Source: Palsa-1392 sp036490335 (GTDB lineage Bacteria > Verrucomicrobiota > Verrucomicrobiia > Chthoniobacterales > UBA10450). From it: a stretch of 64,000 bases of DNA. A program made the translations under genes and the position numbers. Position 1 is the first letter of the stretch; every line of letters begins with the position of its first letter. The DNA is taken from positions 80,928 through 144,927 of the forward strand of contig DASXEB010000005.1 of assembly GCA_036490335.1 (NCBI GenBank), written 5' to 3'. Positions 24,721-32,814 of this stretch are shown here, one piece after another. The notes beneath the pieces are model-generated. The model did no database searches and had not been told where the DNA came from. It saw only the letters and a list, made by a program, of their open reading frames with translations.

Positions 24721-25977
24721 TTAGAATTGCGAAGTGTGATCGGCGGCCGCGTTTAACTCCGCGACGCCGATGCCGCGGAGCTGAAAAAGGCGCACGAGCG
24801 TTTCCTCGATCAGGTTGTTCGGGCAAGACGCGCCGGCCGTAATGCCGACCACGACCGGACCGGCTGGCAGCCAGTCGCGCGCGACGACTTCACGGCGCTC
24901 GTGCAGGTTGTAATGACGGATTTCGTCCGCGGAAAGCAGCCGGCTGGCGTTGAGGACAAAATAAGTTGGCAACTTTTCCTCGCCCATCTCGGCGAGGTGC
25001 GAAGTGTTCGAGCTGTTGTAACCGCCGACGACCAAGAGCAAATCCATCTTGACGTTGAGCAGTTCGCGCAGCGCGTCCTGGCGTTCCTGAGTCGCGCCGC
25101 AAATCGTGTCGAAGAAGCGAAAATTTTTCGTCGCCAGCTCCGCGCCGTCGCGATCGGCGACTGCTTTCTGGATGCGACGCTGCACCTCCTCCGTCTCGCC
25201 TCGCAACATCGTCGTCTGATTCGCGACGCCGATCGTGCGGAGATGAATGTCGGGATCAAAACCGGGCGAATAAGCGCCGCGAAATTTTTCCAGAAAGGCC
25301 GCCTTGTCGCCGCCACGCCGGATGTAATCGCCAACGTAATCGGCGTCGGCCAGCGTGAGCACGACGAGGTAGTGACCGTTGCCGTCGCCGAGCGCGCGCG
25401 AGCTCGTCGCCTTCGTTTCTTCGTGCTCGGCTTTGCCGTGAATGATCGAAGTCGCGGACTCGCTCGCGTATTTGCGCACGCGTTTCCAGACGCTCATGAC
25501 GTCGCCGCAAGTCGTGTCCACGATCTGGCAGCCGCGATCTTTGATCTGCTGCAAGATCGAAACCTCGGTGCCGAACGCCGGCAAAATCACGACATCGTCC
25601 GCGGACAGTTCGGAGATGTCGGCCTGTTTATTGCGGCCGGTGAGATTCTTGATGCCTAACGACGAGATTTGTTCGTTGACTTCGGGGTTGTGAATGATTT
25701 CGCCAACGATAAAAAGGCGGCGATCGGCGAAAACTTTCCGCGCCGCATAAGCGAGATCGATCGCGCGCTCGACGCCGTAACAAAAACCAAATTGCTTCGC
25801 CAGCCGCACGGTCACGTTGCCGACGGTCACGATCCCGCCGGCGCGGCGCACTTTGTCGACGATGTCGCTGCGATAATGCGCCTCGACCTGCTCTTGCACC
25901 GCGGTCATCACTTCCGGGGTGCGAAGGTTGACCTTCGTCCGCGGCGTTGTGCCGCTCGAGATCAGATTCGCGCTCAC
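24721..25977 (-). CDS. ispH: 4-hydroxy-3-methylbut-2-enyl diphosphate reductase
   Basis: The 418-residue iron-sulfur enzyme makes IPP and DMAPP in the last step of the MEP isoprenoid pathway. It has FGFCYGVERAIDLAY, IIHNPEVN, DTTCGDVMSVWKRV, TICGATQERQDAL and GVTAGASCPNNLIE-like segments with the three cluster cysteines. It is about 100 residues longer than the Escherichia coli protein, with an N-terminal extension. This is the long form also seen in cyanobacteria and some other phyla. A motif copy at 25654 encodes LGIKN. Confidence 0.93.
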   Translation of the reverse strand: MSANLISSGTTPRTKVNLRTPEVMTAVQEQVEAHYRSDIVDKVRRAGGIVTVGNVTVRLAKQFGFCYGVERAIDLAYAARKVFADRRLFIVGEIIHNPEVNEQISSLGIKNLTGRNKQADISELSADDVVILPAFGTEVSILQQIKDRGCQIVDTTCGDVMSVWKRVRKYASESATSIIHGKAEHEETKATSSRALGDGNGHYLVVLTLADADYVGDYIRRGGDKAAFLEKFRGAYSPGFDPDIHLRTIGVANQTTMLRGETEEVQRRIQKAVADRDGAELATKNFRFFDTICGATQERQDALRELLNVKMDLLLVVGGYNSSNTSHLAEMGEEKLPTYFVLNASRLLSADEIRHYNLHERREVVARDWLPAGPVVVGITAGASCPNNLIEETLVRLFQLRGIGVAELNAAADHTSQF

Positions 25978-26032
25978 GGCTTAAATGTCGCCGCGCTGAC
26001 TAACGACCGCAACTCAATCGTCGCGGCACTCG

Positions 26033-26698
26033 TTAGGGCACGAGCAACTGGCCGGTCGGCTTTTGAAACGCGCCGGAAGTAATCATGAGCGCCGGATCGG
26101 GGTCGGGCGTTTTCGAATCGTCGACCCGCTCCACCGTTGGTCCGAGCGTTTTGTCTTCCGGCTGCGTCTCTGCGATGTCAACCGGCGTGCCGACGTGGAC
26201 GAGCGCGTAGAATTTCGGCGCCGCCTCACCGTGCAAACGCAAACAGCCATGAGTCCGCGGCACCGGATGGACGAAGCCTTGGTGGAAACCGTAGCCCGGC
26301 GCAAATTCGCACCAGTAACCCATCGGATAACCAACATAACGGCCGGCAACATGCGCGCTCGCATCCGCCGCGACGACGTGTTCGCCCTGCACGCGATAGC
26401 CATAGCTGCCAGAGCGCTTGTTCTCGATTTTGTTCGTGATGTGGAAATGGCCTCTCGGCGTCGGATGATTGTTCAACCCGACCGAAGTCGCGACCGCCAT
26501 CAGGCAACGATCGCCTTCCATGACGTAGACATTCTGTTTCGAGAGCGAAACATCGACGCGCACCTTGTCCGGATCATGCGGCTTGTGCGCGACGACATGA
26601 TAAACCCGCGCGCTCGTCGGCGAATAAGTCGAGCAGCCGCTGAGCAGAAGGTAAGCGGCAAGTGAACCGAAAAAAGCGAAACGCGAAATCAGGCGCAT
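26033..26698 (-). CDS. L,D-transpeptidase lipoprotein
   Basis: The 221-residue protein has a lipoprotein signal with lipobox LLSGC near residue 22 and a YkuD catalytic domain. The domain contains VDVSLSKQNVYVMEGDRC near the start and the active-site HPVPRTHGCLRLH, including the catalytic Cys and preceding His. It would cross-link peptidoglycan or attach proteins to it in the periplasm. The stop TAA is in CCCTAACGAG, a motif variant at 26029. Confidence 0.87.
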   Translation of the reverse strand: MRLISRFAFFGSLAAYLLLSGCSTYSPTSARVYHVVAHKPHDPDKVRVDVSLSKQNVYVMEGDRCLMAVATSVGLNNHPTPRGHFHITNKIENKRSGSYGYRVQGEHVVAADASAHVAGRYVGYPMGYWCEFAPGYGFHQGFVHPVPRTHGCLRLHGEAAPKFYALVHVGTPVDIAETQPEDKTLGPTVERVDDSKTPDPDPALMITSGAFQKPTGQLLVP

Positions 26699-26733
26699 AA
26701 GATCAAACTGGAGAGCTTATGGCATGCCGTTTG

Positions 26734-27756
26734 TCAACCGCGCGGCTCGTTAGGCAAACCTGGCGGCGCGGAATTCGCGCGTGATTTTTCCTTCGCATTT
26801 TCCGCGATCAAACGATCGAAGCGCGGATTCGCTTGCGCGTAGTCGGGATAATTTTTCGCCGTTTTTTCCGGTCGATAGCGCCAGTATTTGTACATCCAAA
26901 GCCAAGGCGCGGGATTTTGCCTAACGATCGGCTCGAAACGGTCCCAGCAGAGCTGCGCGATCTCCTGCTGCGTCGCGTCCGGCGGGACTTCGATTTTCGG
27001 ATGGAAAATGACGCGCGAGCGCCCGCCCGGCAGCGGTTGCGCGTGCACCGGAATGATCGCTGCGCCGGTGCGCGCGGCCAGCCAGGCGTGCGCAAAAGTC
27101 ACCGGCGTCTGCAATCCGAAACAATCGATCGCGACCGCCGGTTGATGAAGCTGCAAGGCGAGATCGATCAGGATCGTGACCGAATTTCCGCGCCGCAGCG
27201 CCTTGTAAAGCCGGACGATGCCGCCGTCGCGCGGCGCGATCTCGTGGCCGGACCGGGTGCGCAAAAAATTGAAGACCGGATCGAGCCGCGCGTTCTTGAA
27301 TTCCTGCGTGATGATCTGGGTTTTGATTCCAATCCAGCCAGCGCAGAGGCTGAGCATCTCGAAATTTCCGTAATGGCAGGACGCGAAAATGACCGGGCGA
27401 TTCTGGGCGCGCTCATTGTTCCAATGTTCAAGACCATCGAACTCGATCACGTGCCGGAAATTTTCCGAATTCAATCGCGGGCTCCAGAAGAGATCCATCA
27501 TCGTCGAGGCAAATTGCTGGTAGGACTCGCGCGCGATTTCTTCCCGCTGCGCGCGCGAATATTTCTCGCCGAAGGCCGCTTCCAGGTTCGTTAGGGCAAC
27601 GTTGCGGCCGTGCCGATCGACCTGCGCCGCGAGCGCGCCGGCGCCGCGCCCGAGATGAACCGCAATTGGTCGAGGCAGGCGCGGGATAATTCCAGCTAGG
27701 CCGCGCACGGCCGCTTCTTCGAGCCGATAACGAAATAATTTCCAGCGCGATTTCAT
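26734..27756 (-). CDS. LpxL/HtrB-type lysophospholipid or lipid A acyltransferase
   Basis: The 340-residue inner-membrane protein has the LPLAT block FASCHYGNFEM, with the catalytic His and acidic residue. It also has FKNARLDPVFNFLRTRSGHEIAPRDGG and the ending PAPWLWMYKYWRYRPE, as in LpxL/LpxM-like enzymes. It likely adds a secondary acyl chain to lipid A. ATG 27756 begins MKSRWKLFRYRLEE. The frame extends upstream through a motif copy (MPNESS), which is probably not translated. A tandem pair of motif copies (27763 and 27774) lies just upstream of the start. Confidence 0.85.
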   Translation of the reverse strand: MKSRWKLFRYRLEEAAVRGLAGIIPRLPRPIAVHLGRGAGALAAQVDRHGRNVALTNLEAAFGEKYSRAQREEIARESYQQFASTMMDLFWSPRLNSENFRHVIEFDGLEHWNNERAQNRPVIFASCHYGNFEMLSLCAGWIGIKTQIITQEFKNARLDPVFNFLRTRSGHEIAPRDGGIVRLYKALRRGNSVTILIDLALQLHQPAVAIDCFGLQTPVTFAHAWLAARTGAAIIPVHAQPLPGGRSRVIFHPKIEVPPDATQQEIAQLCWDRFEPIVRQNPAPWLWMYKYWRYRPEKTAKNYPDYAQANPRFDRLIAENAKEKSRANSAPPGLPNEPRG

Positions 27757-27873
27757 CGACGACTCGTTAGGCAATCGTTAGGCTGCAACCGCCGCGCGCG
27801 GGCGCGTCACGTTGACTTGCCCCGGTTTAATTTTAGGTTCGCGGGAGCGCGGCGGCGGCCGCTTTTCCAGATT

Positions 27874-29679
27874 GTGAAACACGTTCTTTTTGTCTGCACG
27901 GGCAACATCTGTCGCAGCCCGATGGCGATGGGACTTTTCCGCCGCCTCCTCGGCAATCGCAAGGACATCGAAGTCGATGCCGCGGGTGTGCACGCCGTTC
28001 GCGGACAGCCGCCCAGCATGCATGCGATCGAGGTTTGCCGGAAACGCGGCGTCGCGATCGACGAGTTTCGCAGCCAGCCGCTGACCGCCACGCTGGTCGA
28101 TCGCGCGACGCACATTTTCGCCATGACCGGCGCGCATCTCGAGACGATTCATCTGCTCTTCCCCGAAAGCGCGGAGAAGACTTTTTTGCTGCGCGAATTT
28201 GAAGAGCCGGGCGCGACCCTCTGGCGCGATCTGCCCGACCCGATCGGGATGGGTTACGACGTTTATCATGACTGCGCGGACGCGATCGAAAAGGCTTTAC
28301 CGAGCGTGCTCGCCTTCGTAGAAGAAACCGAAATGGCCCTGCCTCGCAATGCGCGCGGGAGCGCCGCGACTGCTTCGAGCATGGGAAATATTTCGCAGCC
28401 TAACGAATCCGCTTTTGGTGAAAGGCCCTCCGGCTCATCGTTAGGCGGAAGTTTGCGCAGGGTCGATCCGGAGATTTTCGACGCAATCGCTGAGGAAGAA
28501 AAACGACAGCGCGAAAACATCGAGCTGATCGCCTCGGAAAATTTCACCAGCCGCGCGGTCATGGAAGCGCAAGGCTCCTGCCTGACGAACAAATATGCTG
28601 AAGGTTATCCGGCGAAACGCTGGTACGGCGGTTGCGAAAACGTCGATGTCGTCGAGCAGCTCGCGATCGATCGCGCGCTGAGAATTTTCGGCGCCGAACA
28701 TGTCAACGTCCAGCCGCACAGCGGCGCGCAGGCGAACATGGCGGTTTATTTCGCGGCGATTAAGCCTAACGATCGCATCCTGACGATGAATCTTGCGCAC
28801 GGCGGCCATCTCACCCACGGCCATCCCGCGAATTTTTCCGGCAAACTTTACCAGGTCACGCAATACGGCGTGAGCGAAAAGACCGAGCAGATCGATTACG
28901 ACGCGCTCGCCAAACAAGCCGAAGAGGTACGCCCGCAACTGATCACGGCAGGCGCTTCGGCTTATCCGCGCTTCATCGATTTTCCGCGACTGCGGCAGAT
29001 CGCCGATTCGGTCGAGGCGCTGCTTTTCATCGACATGGCGCACATCGCCGGCCTCGTCGCCGGCGGCGAACATCCGAGTCCGGTGCCGCACGCGCAATTC
29101 GTCACCACGACGACGCACAAAAGTCTGCGCGGCCCGCGCGGCGGGATCGTTTTGTGTCAGGAAAAATTCGCGAAGGCGATCGACTCCTCGGTTTTCCCCG
29201 GCGTGCAAGGCGGCCCGCTCATGCACGTGATCGCGGCGAAAGCGGTTTGTTTTCGCGAAGCGCTCCAGCCGGAATTTCGGACCTACCAGCAGCAGGTCGT
29301 GCGCAACGCCAAGGCGCTCGCGGCCGGCATCACGAAGCATGGATTTCGCATCGTGGCGGGCGGCACCGACAATCATCTCATGCTCGTCGATCTGCGCCCG
29401 AAAGAAATCAACGGCAAGGACGCGCAGAACGTGCTCGATCGCGCCGGCATCACCGTGAACAAAAACGCCATTCCATTCGACACCTATCCGATTTTCAAAC
29501 CGGGCGGCATTCGTCTCGGCACGCCCGCGGTCACGACGCGCGGGATGAAAGAAGAAGAGATGCTCGAGATCGCCGACCTGATCGCGGAAGCGCTCGCCGG
29601 CCGCGACGACGAGCGCGCGATCGGCCGGGTGCGCGAACAGGTGCAGCAGTTGACGCGCAAATTTCCGCTGCCTGCCTAA
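27874..29679 (+). CDS. glyA: In-frame fusion of low-molecular-weight protein phosphatase and serine hydroxymethyltransferase
   Basis: One uninterrupted frame of 601 residues carries two complete enzymes. Residues about 1-155 form an LMW phosphatase with the P-loop CTGNICRSP and the general-acid region DPIGMGYDVYHD. From about residue 190 the protein is a full SHMT (DPEIFDAIAEEEKRQRENIELIASENFTS, THGHPANFSG and the PLP-lysine motif TTTTHKSLRGPRGG). The joint is about 40 residues with two motif copies (28398 and 28437). An internal ATG at 28381 (MGNISQPNE) could start SHMT separately. The start GTG 27874 opens the phosphatase fold. The fusion may be real, or the gene may express both forms. Confidence 0.85.
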   Translation: MKHVLFVCTGNICRSPMAMGLFRRLLGNRKDIEVDAAGVHAVRGQPPSMHAIEVCRKRGVAIDEFRSQPLTATLVDRATHIFAMTGAHLETIHLLFPESAEKTFLLREFEEPGATLWRDLPDPIGMGYDVYHDCADAIEKALPSVLAFVEETEMALPRNARGSAATASSMGNISQPNESAFGERPSGSSLGGSLRRVDPEIFDAIAEEEKRQRENIELIASENFTSRAVMEAQGSCLTNKYAEGYPAKRWYGGCENVDVVEQLAIDRALRIFGAEHVNVQPHSGAQANMAVYFAAIKPNDRILTMNLAHGGHLTHGHPANFSGKLYQVTQYGVSEKTEQIDYDALAKQAEEVRPQLITAGASAYPRFIDFPRLRQIADSVEALLFIDMAHIAGLVAGGEHPSPVPHAQFVTTTTHKSLRGPRGGIVLCQEKFAKAIDSSVFPGVQGGPLMHVIAAKAVCFREALQPEFRTYQQQVVRNAKALAAGITKHGFRIVAGGTDNHLMLVDLRPKEINGKDAQNVLDRAGITVNKNAIPFDTYPIFKPGGIRLGTPAVTTRGMKEEEMLEIADLIAEALAGRDDERAIGRVREQVQQLTRKFPLPA

Positions 29680-29715
29680 CGAATCGGAATTGCCCCGCCG
29701 AGCACTTCCGCCAAA

Positions 29716-29749
29716 CAAAATCGGCGCACCCATTGCTGAGCGCGCCGAC
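29716..29749 (-). terminator. Rho-independent terminator downstream of the FN3 gene
   Basis: On the minus strand the stem TCGGCGC / GCGCCGA (29721-29749) is followed by TTTTGTTT. It lies 31 nt after the stop of the gene at 29780 and separates it from the convergent glyA fusion. Confidence 0.7.
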
Positions 29750-29779
29750 TCGGATACTAACGATGCAGAACGTTCGGCT

Positions 29780-30400
29780 TTAGGGCGCCATGCGCTGCAC
29801 CGGGCTGCTCCACGGGCCCGCGCCGCCTTTGCCCCAGCCGCGCACGCGCAACGCGTACTTGGTGCCGCTGGTCAGGCCGTCGAACGCGACTTTGGTCGCG
29901 GTCGGCATTTCCGAAGCGGAAATCCAGCCGGTCGCGCCGGTCAGATCGGTCGTGTACTGCGCTTCATAATTGAGCGCATCCGGCACGGCCTTCCACTTCA
30001 TGCCGATGCGGCCGGGCTTGCCGTTCACCTGCGTGCTCAGCTCTGTCGGCGATTCCGTCACCGGCGGGCGCGGTTTGGCGCTCGCCCGGACTTGCAGACC
30101 ACAACTCAGGATATAGCCCGGGTCGCCGCCCGAGAGATCTTGCACCCGGCTGGCGAGCGCAGTTAATGCCGCACCTTGCGTTGTGGACGCGGTGCGCTGC
30201 GTTTCGAAGGCCTGATCCTTGGTCCGTTCGGATTCCGTTGCCGCTTGACGTTTGCTCACGAGGTTGGTGTTGGCCGTGTCCAGCGCATCAATCGCCGGAT
30301 CGGTCTTGATCACCTCTTTGCACATCTGCACGATGTTTTGACCCTGCTCGATCTGTTTGGGGACAGTACGAGCACGGTTCACCTTAACTTTACTTCCCAT
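29780..30400 (-). CDS. Hypothetical protein with helical N-terminus and fibronectin type III domain
   Basis: The 206-residue protein has a helical N-terminal half (IEQGQNIVQMCKEVIKTDPAIDALDTANTNLVSKRQAATESER). An FN3 domain follows (RIGMKWKAVPDALNYEAQYTTDLTG...YALRVRGWGKGGAGPWSSPV). The same layout occurs in the gene at 11736. There is no signal peptide. The role is unknown. An intrinsic terminator follows, so it is probably monocistronic. No motif copy lies inside. Confidence 0.65.
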   Translation of the reverse strand: MGSKVKVNRARTVPKQIEQGQNIVQMCKEVIKTDPAIDALDTANTNLVSKRQAATESERTKDQAFETQRTASTTQGAALTALASRVQDLSGGDPGYILSCGLQVRASAKPRPPVTESPTELSTQVNGKPGRIGMKWKAVPDALNYEAQYTTDLTGATGWISASEMPTATKVAFDGLTSGTKYALRVRGWGKGGAGPWSSPVQRMAP

Positions 30401-30663
30401 GTATGGTTGGTCGGGATTTTAGCAGCGCCCTCCCACTCGCTGTCGATAAGCTCCACGAGGAACTCGTCTATGGCCGTTTTTTGTTTAGGCCAGCCATAAT
30501 TGGCGAACCGAAAAAGTAGCAACTCGCATACCATAGGCTATGGATAATATAAGAATTATGGACGGCCCGGGAAAAAAAGCGGGATGTCGCTTATAGGGCA
30601 AGCGCTCCGCTTGCCACCGAGTCCCCGCTTTTGCCGGGCAGGCGAAGCGCCCACCCTACAAAT
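30401..30663. other. Non-coding junction with small inverted repeats
   Basis: No gene is supported. The right part (30573-30660) has several hairpins: AAAAAAAGCGGG with CCCCGCTTTTG, GGCAAGCG with CGCTTGCC, and GGGCAGGCG with CGCCC. This resembles a degraded palindromic element. The left part is more AT-rich than its surroundings. It marks the left edge of the accessory island that lacks the iterated motif. Confidence 0.5.
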
Positions 30664-30729
30664 CAGGTTGCAAGAAATTCGCCGACCTCCTCTGGCCCGA
30701 CCGCGTCCTCATCGAGATGAAAGGGCGCG
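30664..30729 (+). pseudogene. Short remnant resembling the N-terminal region of a restriction-modification enzyme
   Basis: The 22-residue stretch SGCKKFADLLWPDRVLIEMKGRG resembles the ADLLWP...LIEMKSRG segment of MmeI-like type IIG restriction-methylation enzymes. It is joined in frame to the VOC protein. The match is short, so this is tentative. Confidence 0.3.
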
Positions 30730-31235
30730 GGCCAATCTCGAATAACTCCCGCCCCATTCATCCTCAGGTGAAGATCGGCCACGTCCATTTGAAGGTCGCC
30801 GATCTCGACCGCGCGCTCGCCTTCTACTGCGGCGTGCTCGGTTTCGAGCTCACCCTGCGTTATGGCAATAGCGCAGCCTTCATTTCCGCCGGTGGCTATC
30901 ATCATCACATCGGGCTCAACACCTGGGAGAGCGCGGGCGGGAATCCGCCGCCCGCCGGCACGACCGGCCTTTATCATCTCGCCATTCTTTACCCGACCCG
31001 GGCCGAGCTGGCCGACGCGCTCCGCCGGCTGCGGCAAGCGAACATTCCGCTCGAGGGCGCGAGCGACCACGGAGTCAGCGAAGCCCTTTACCTGCGCGAC
31101 CCCGACCAAAACGGAGTGGAGCTCTATTGGGACCGTCCCAGGGAAGCCTGGCCGCGCACCAAGGACGGCACCGTTGCCATGTTCACTTATCCGCTCGACC
31201 TCCAAGCCTTGCTTCAGGAATCCGGCGGTCAGTAA
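30717..31235 (+). CDS. VOC-superfamily (glyoxalase/extradiol dioxygenase-like) protein
   Basis: The 172-residue protein has two beta-alpha-beta-beta-beta modules with likely metal ligands: His in KIGHVHLKV, His in GGYHHHIGLN, and Glu in GVELYWDRP. These suggest a catechol 2,3-dioxygenase-like or glyoxalase-like enzyme. The first about 12 residues derive from a different sequence (see the restriction-enzyme remnant), so the natural start may have been lost or lies near PIHPQVKIGHVH. A partial copy of its 3' end is found at 32544. The gene opens the accessory island. Confidence 0.75.
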   Translation: MKGRGPISNNSRPIHPQVKIGHVHLKVADLDRALAFYCGVLGFELTLRYGNSAAFISAGGYHHHIGLNTWESAGGNPPPAGTTGLYHLAILYPTRAELADALRRLRQANIPLEGASDHGVSEALYLRDPDQNGVELYWDRPREAWPRTKDGTVAMFTYPLDLQALLQESGGQ

Positions 31236-31291
31236 AATTCAGCTGTCAGGGCGGCGAAATGTGCGGCCTACTGCTGGCGCGCGATTCCTGC

Positions 31292-31625
31292 CTATTTCAA
31301 ATTGTCGAGCTGCCGTTCGAAACCGGAGAGCGAAGTCTGTAACACCTGCCAGATGATCTCCAGGTCGAGCCCGAAATAATCATGCACGATGCGGTTGCGC
31401 AAACCCGCTATTTGTCCCCAAGCGATATCGGCGTGCCGGCGTTTGAACTCTTCCGGCAACCAGCGAACTGCCTCGCCAATGATCTCCAGATTTCGCACCA
31501 CCGCATCAATCGTCTTTTCGTCCGCCAGGAATTCTTCCCGCCTCATATAGCGGGTGTAACGCCCGATCCGCGCCAGCGCCGATTCGAATATCCTCCGGCA
31601 GCAGCGCCGCGTCCCGCTTAGGCAT
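31292..31625 (-). pseudogene. HepT-like toxin (DUF86), frameshifted
   Basis: The body (31292-31546) reads MRREEFLADEKTIDAVVRNLEIIGEAVRWLPEEF...GLRNRIVHDYFGLD, including the RX4HXY-type HEPN motif RNRIVHDY. The expected N-terminus (MPKRDAALLPEDIRIG...ALARIGRYTRY) is present upstream in another frame, with ATG at 31625 overlapping the stop of mntA. A one- or two-base deletion near 31585 separates them. HepT is a HEPN RNase toxin that MntA normally AMPylates. Initiation at MRREEF would give an N-terminally truncated protein. Confidence 0.75.
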
Positions 31626-31882
31626 CGACTAACTCCGGCTCGATCAGTTTCCAGAGCGAAGGCTTGATCGCCCGGCGAGAGACAAGGTCAACAGGCCTGC
31701 CTAACAGTTGCTCTAGCTGCTCAGCCAGGGTGACAAAACCAATCCCGATCGAAGGATCGACTTCAACCAGGATATCGATATCGCTCTCGCCGACGATCTG
31801 ATCGGCGCAGAGGAAACTCGGCTTGCAGTCTTTGTTTCGAGGCGCGCAAACGCTCCATTATTTCCTCCCGAGTCGCTGCCAT
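31618..31882 (-). pseudogene. MntA-like nucleotidyltransferase antitoxin, damaged
   Basis: The 5' part reads MAATREEIMERLRASKQRLQAEFPL. The 3' part, in another frame, reads DQIVGESDIDILVEVDPSIGIGFVTLAEQLEQLLGRPVDLVSRRAIKPSLWKLIEPELVDA. The catalytic GSYARGE block between them is deleted and the frame is shifted, so adenylyltransferase activity is lost. The gene order mntA-hepT, with the hepT start overlapping the mntA stop, is that of the standard operon. Confidence 0.7.
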
Positions 31883-32005
31883 CACCAGTTATCCTACCCC
31901 AGTTCCGGCGGAATGCGCAATCGCCGCACTCCATCATGTTCGATACCTCCTGTCGCCCCGTTTACTTTATTGCCAGTCATCGCAGGCGAAGCTAGCTTGA
32001 CCAAC

Positions 32006-32227
32006 GTGAGCACAGCCCAAGAGATCGAAGCAGCTATTCGGATGCTCGCGAAATCCGAGCGAGATAAGCTTTTCCAGCATCTTCCAGAGTTGTTCCCTGA
32101 GTTAGCCGGCGACTCCCAGTGGGAGCGGATCATTAATGACTCCCGCCCGCTTCCCAAACTGGAAGAATTTTTCCGTGGCGCAGCGGCTGAAGGTGGCGAA
32201 GAGACGCTGGAGCCGGAGCGGCTGTGA
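32006..32227 (+). CDS. Probable antitoxin of a type II toxin-antitoxin pair
   Basis: The frame from GTG 32006 gives about 73 residues, VSTAQEIEAAIRMLAKSERDKLFQHLPELFPELAGDSQWERIINDSRPLPKLEEFF and so on. This resembles small antitoxin-like proteins found beside ParE/RelE-type toxins. It overlaps the downstream toxin gene by 4 nt (GTGA), typical of TA operons. A TTG nine bases upstream is an alternative start. The length is right for an antitoxin, but no DNA-binding fold was recognised with certainty. Confidence 0.6.
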   Translation: MSTAQEIEAAIRMLAKSERDKLFQHLPELFPELAGDSQWERIINDSRPLPKLEEFFRGAAAEGGEETLEPERL

Positions 32228-32487
32228 TCTCGACGACACGGCCCAGCTTCCGGTGGGCTTTTGAGCGGCTGGATCCGCACGCTCAAGAAGCAGCGAGACG
32301 AGCTTACCGACTCTTTGCCGAGAATCCGTCCCATCCCTCTTTACGATTCAAAAAGCTCGAAGGGTTCAGTAAGGCTTGGTCGGTCAGGGTCAGTGAACAA
32401 TACCGCGCCGTCGGCGAACGCATGGGAGACAAAATCATTTGGACTTGGATCGGCACGCACAACGAGTTCGATCACCTCTTCCGGTAG
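32224..32487 (+). CDS. RelE/ParE-superfamily toxin
   Basis: The 87-residue protein reads SFRWAFERLDPHAQEAARRAYRLFAENPSHPSLRFKKLEGFSKAWSVRVSEQYRAVGERMGDKIIWTWIGTHNEFDHLF. It has the compact RelE/ParE/HigB fold signature of the RVSEQYRAVG and IGTHNEFDHL strands. It would act on mRNA at the ribosome or on gyrase. Start GTG 32224 overlaps the antitoxin stop. It appears intact, unlike the MntA/HepT pair nearby. Confidence 0.75.
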   Translation: MISTTRPSFRWAFERLDPHAQEAARRAYRLFAENPSHPSLRFKKLEGFSKAWSVRVSEQYRAVGERMGDKIIWTWIGTHNEFDHLFR

Positions 32488-32543
32488 CGTCAAGATTCAG
32501 TTTCCCGATCTCGGCTTTCCGCTTTGACAAACTCTCACCCCCC

Positions 32544-32624
32544 TACCTGCGCGAACCCGACCAAAACGGCATGCAGTTATATTGTGACCGTCCCAAAGAC
32601 GCACGGCCGCGCACGAAGGATTAG
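32544..32624 (+). pseudogene. Duplicated C-terminal fragment of the VOC gene
   Basis: The frame YLREPDQNGMQLYCDRPKDARPRTKD matches YLRDPDQNGVELYWDRPREAWPRTKD of the VOC protein at 30717. The matching stop follows. The fragment suggests that the MntA/HepT and RelE-type genes were inserted into, or lie between, two diverged VOC copies. Confidence 0.75.
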
Positions 32625-32814
32625 ACCTCGTAGGCTCACGCACATTCACGCGCTCGCCGCCACGACAATCTCGTTTGCTCGGACCGTGTACAATGCATGA
32701 TAATATCGCCGGCAATCGCCCGCCTTTGCGTGGGATCAGTGCAAGGCAAGTGAAAAATTGGCTTATGACTCAGGACGATGCTCGCCTTCAATACTATCTT
32801 TTATTTCGTGGAGT

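Noticed and set aside
28441..29733. Minus-strand frame of 430 codons over the SHMT part
   Set aside because: It is antisense to a highly conserved enzyme. No start signal or product resemblance.
31699..31708. GCCTAACAGT in MntA as a motif copy
   Set aside because: It has only seven of eight core bases and lies in an acquired gene. It is probably coincidental.
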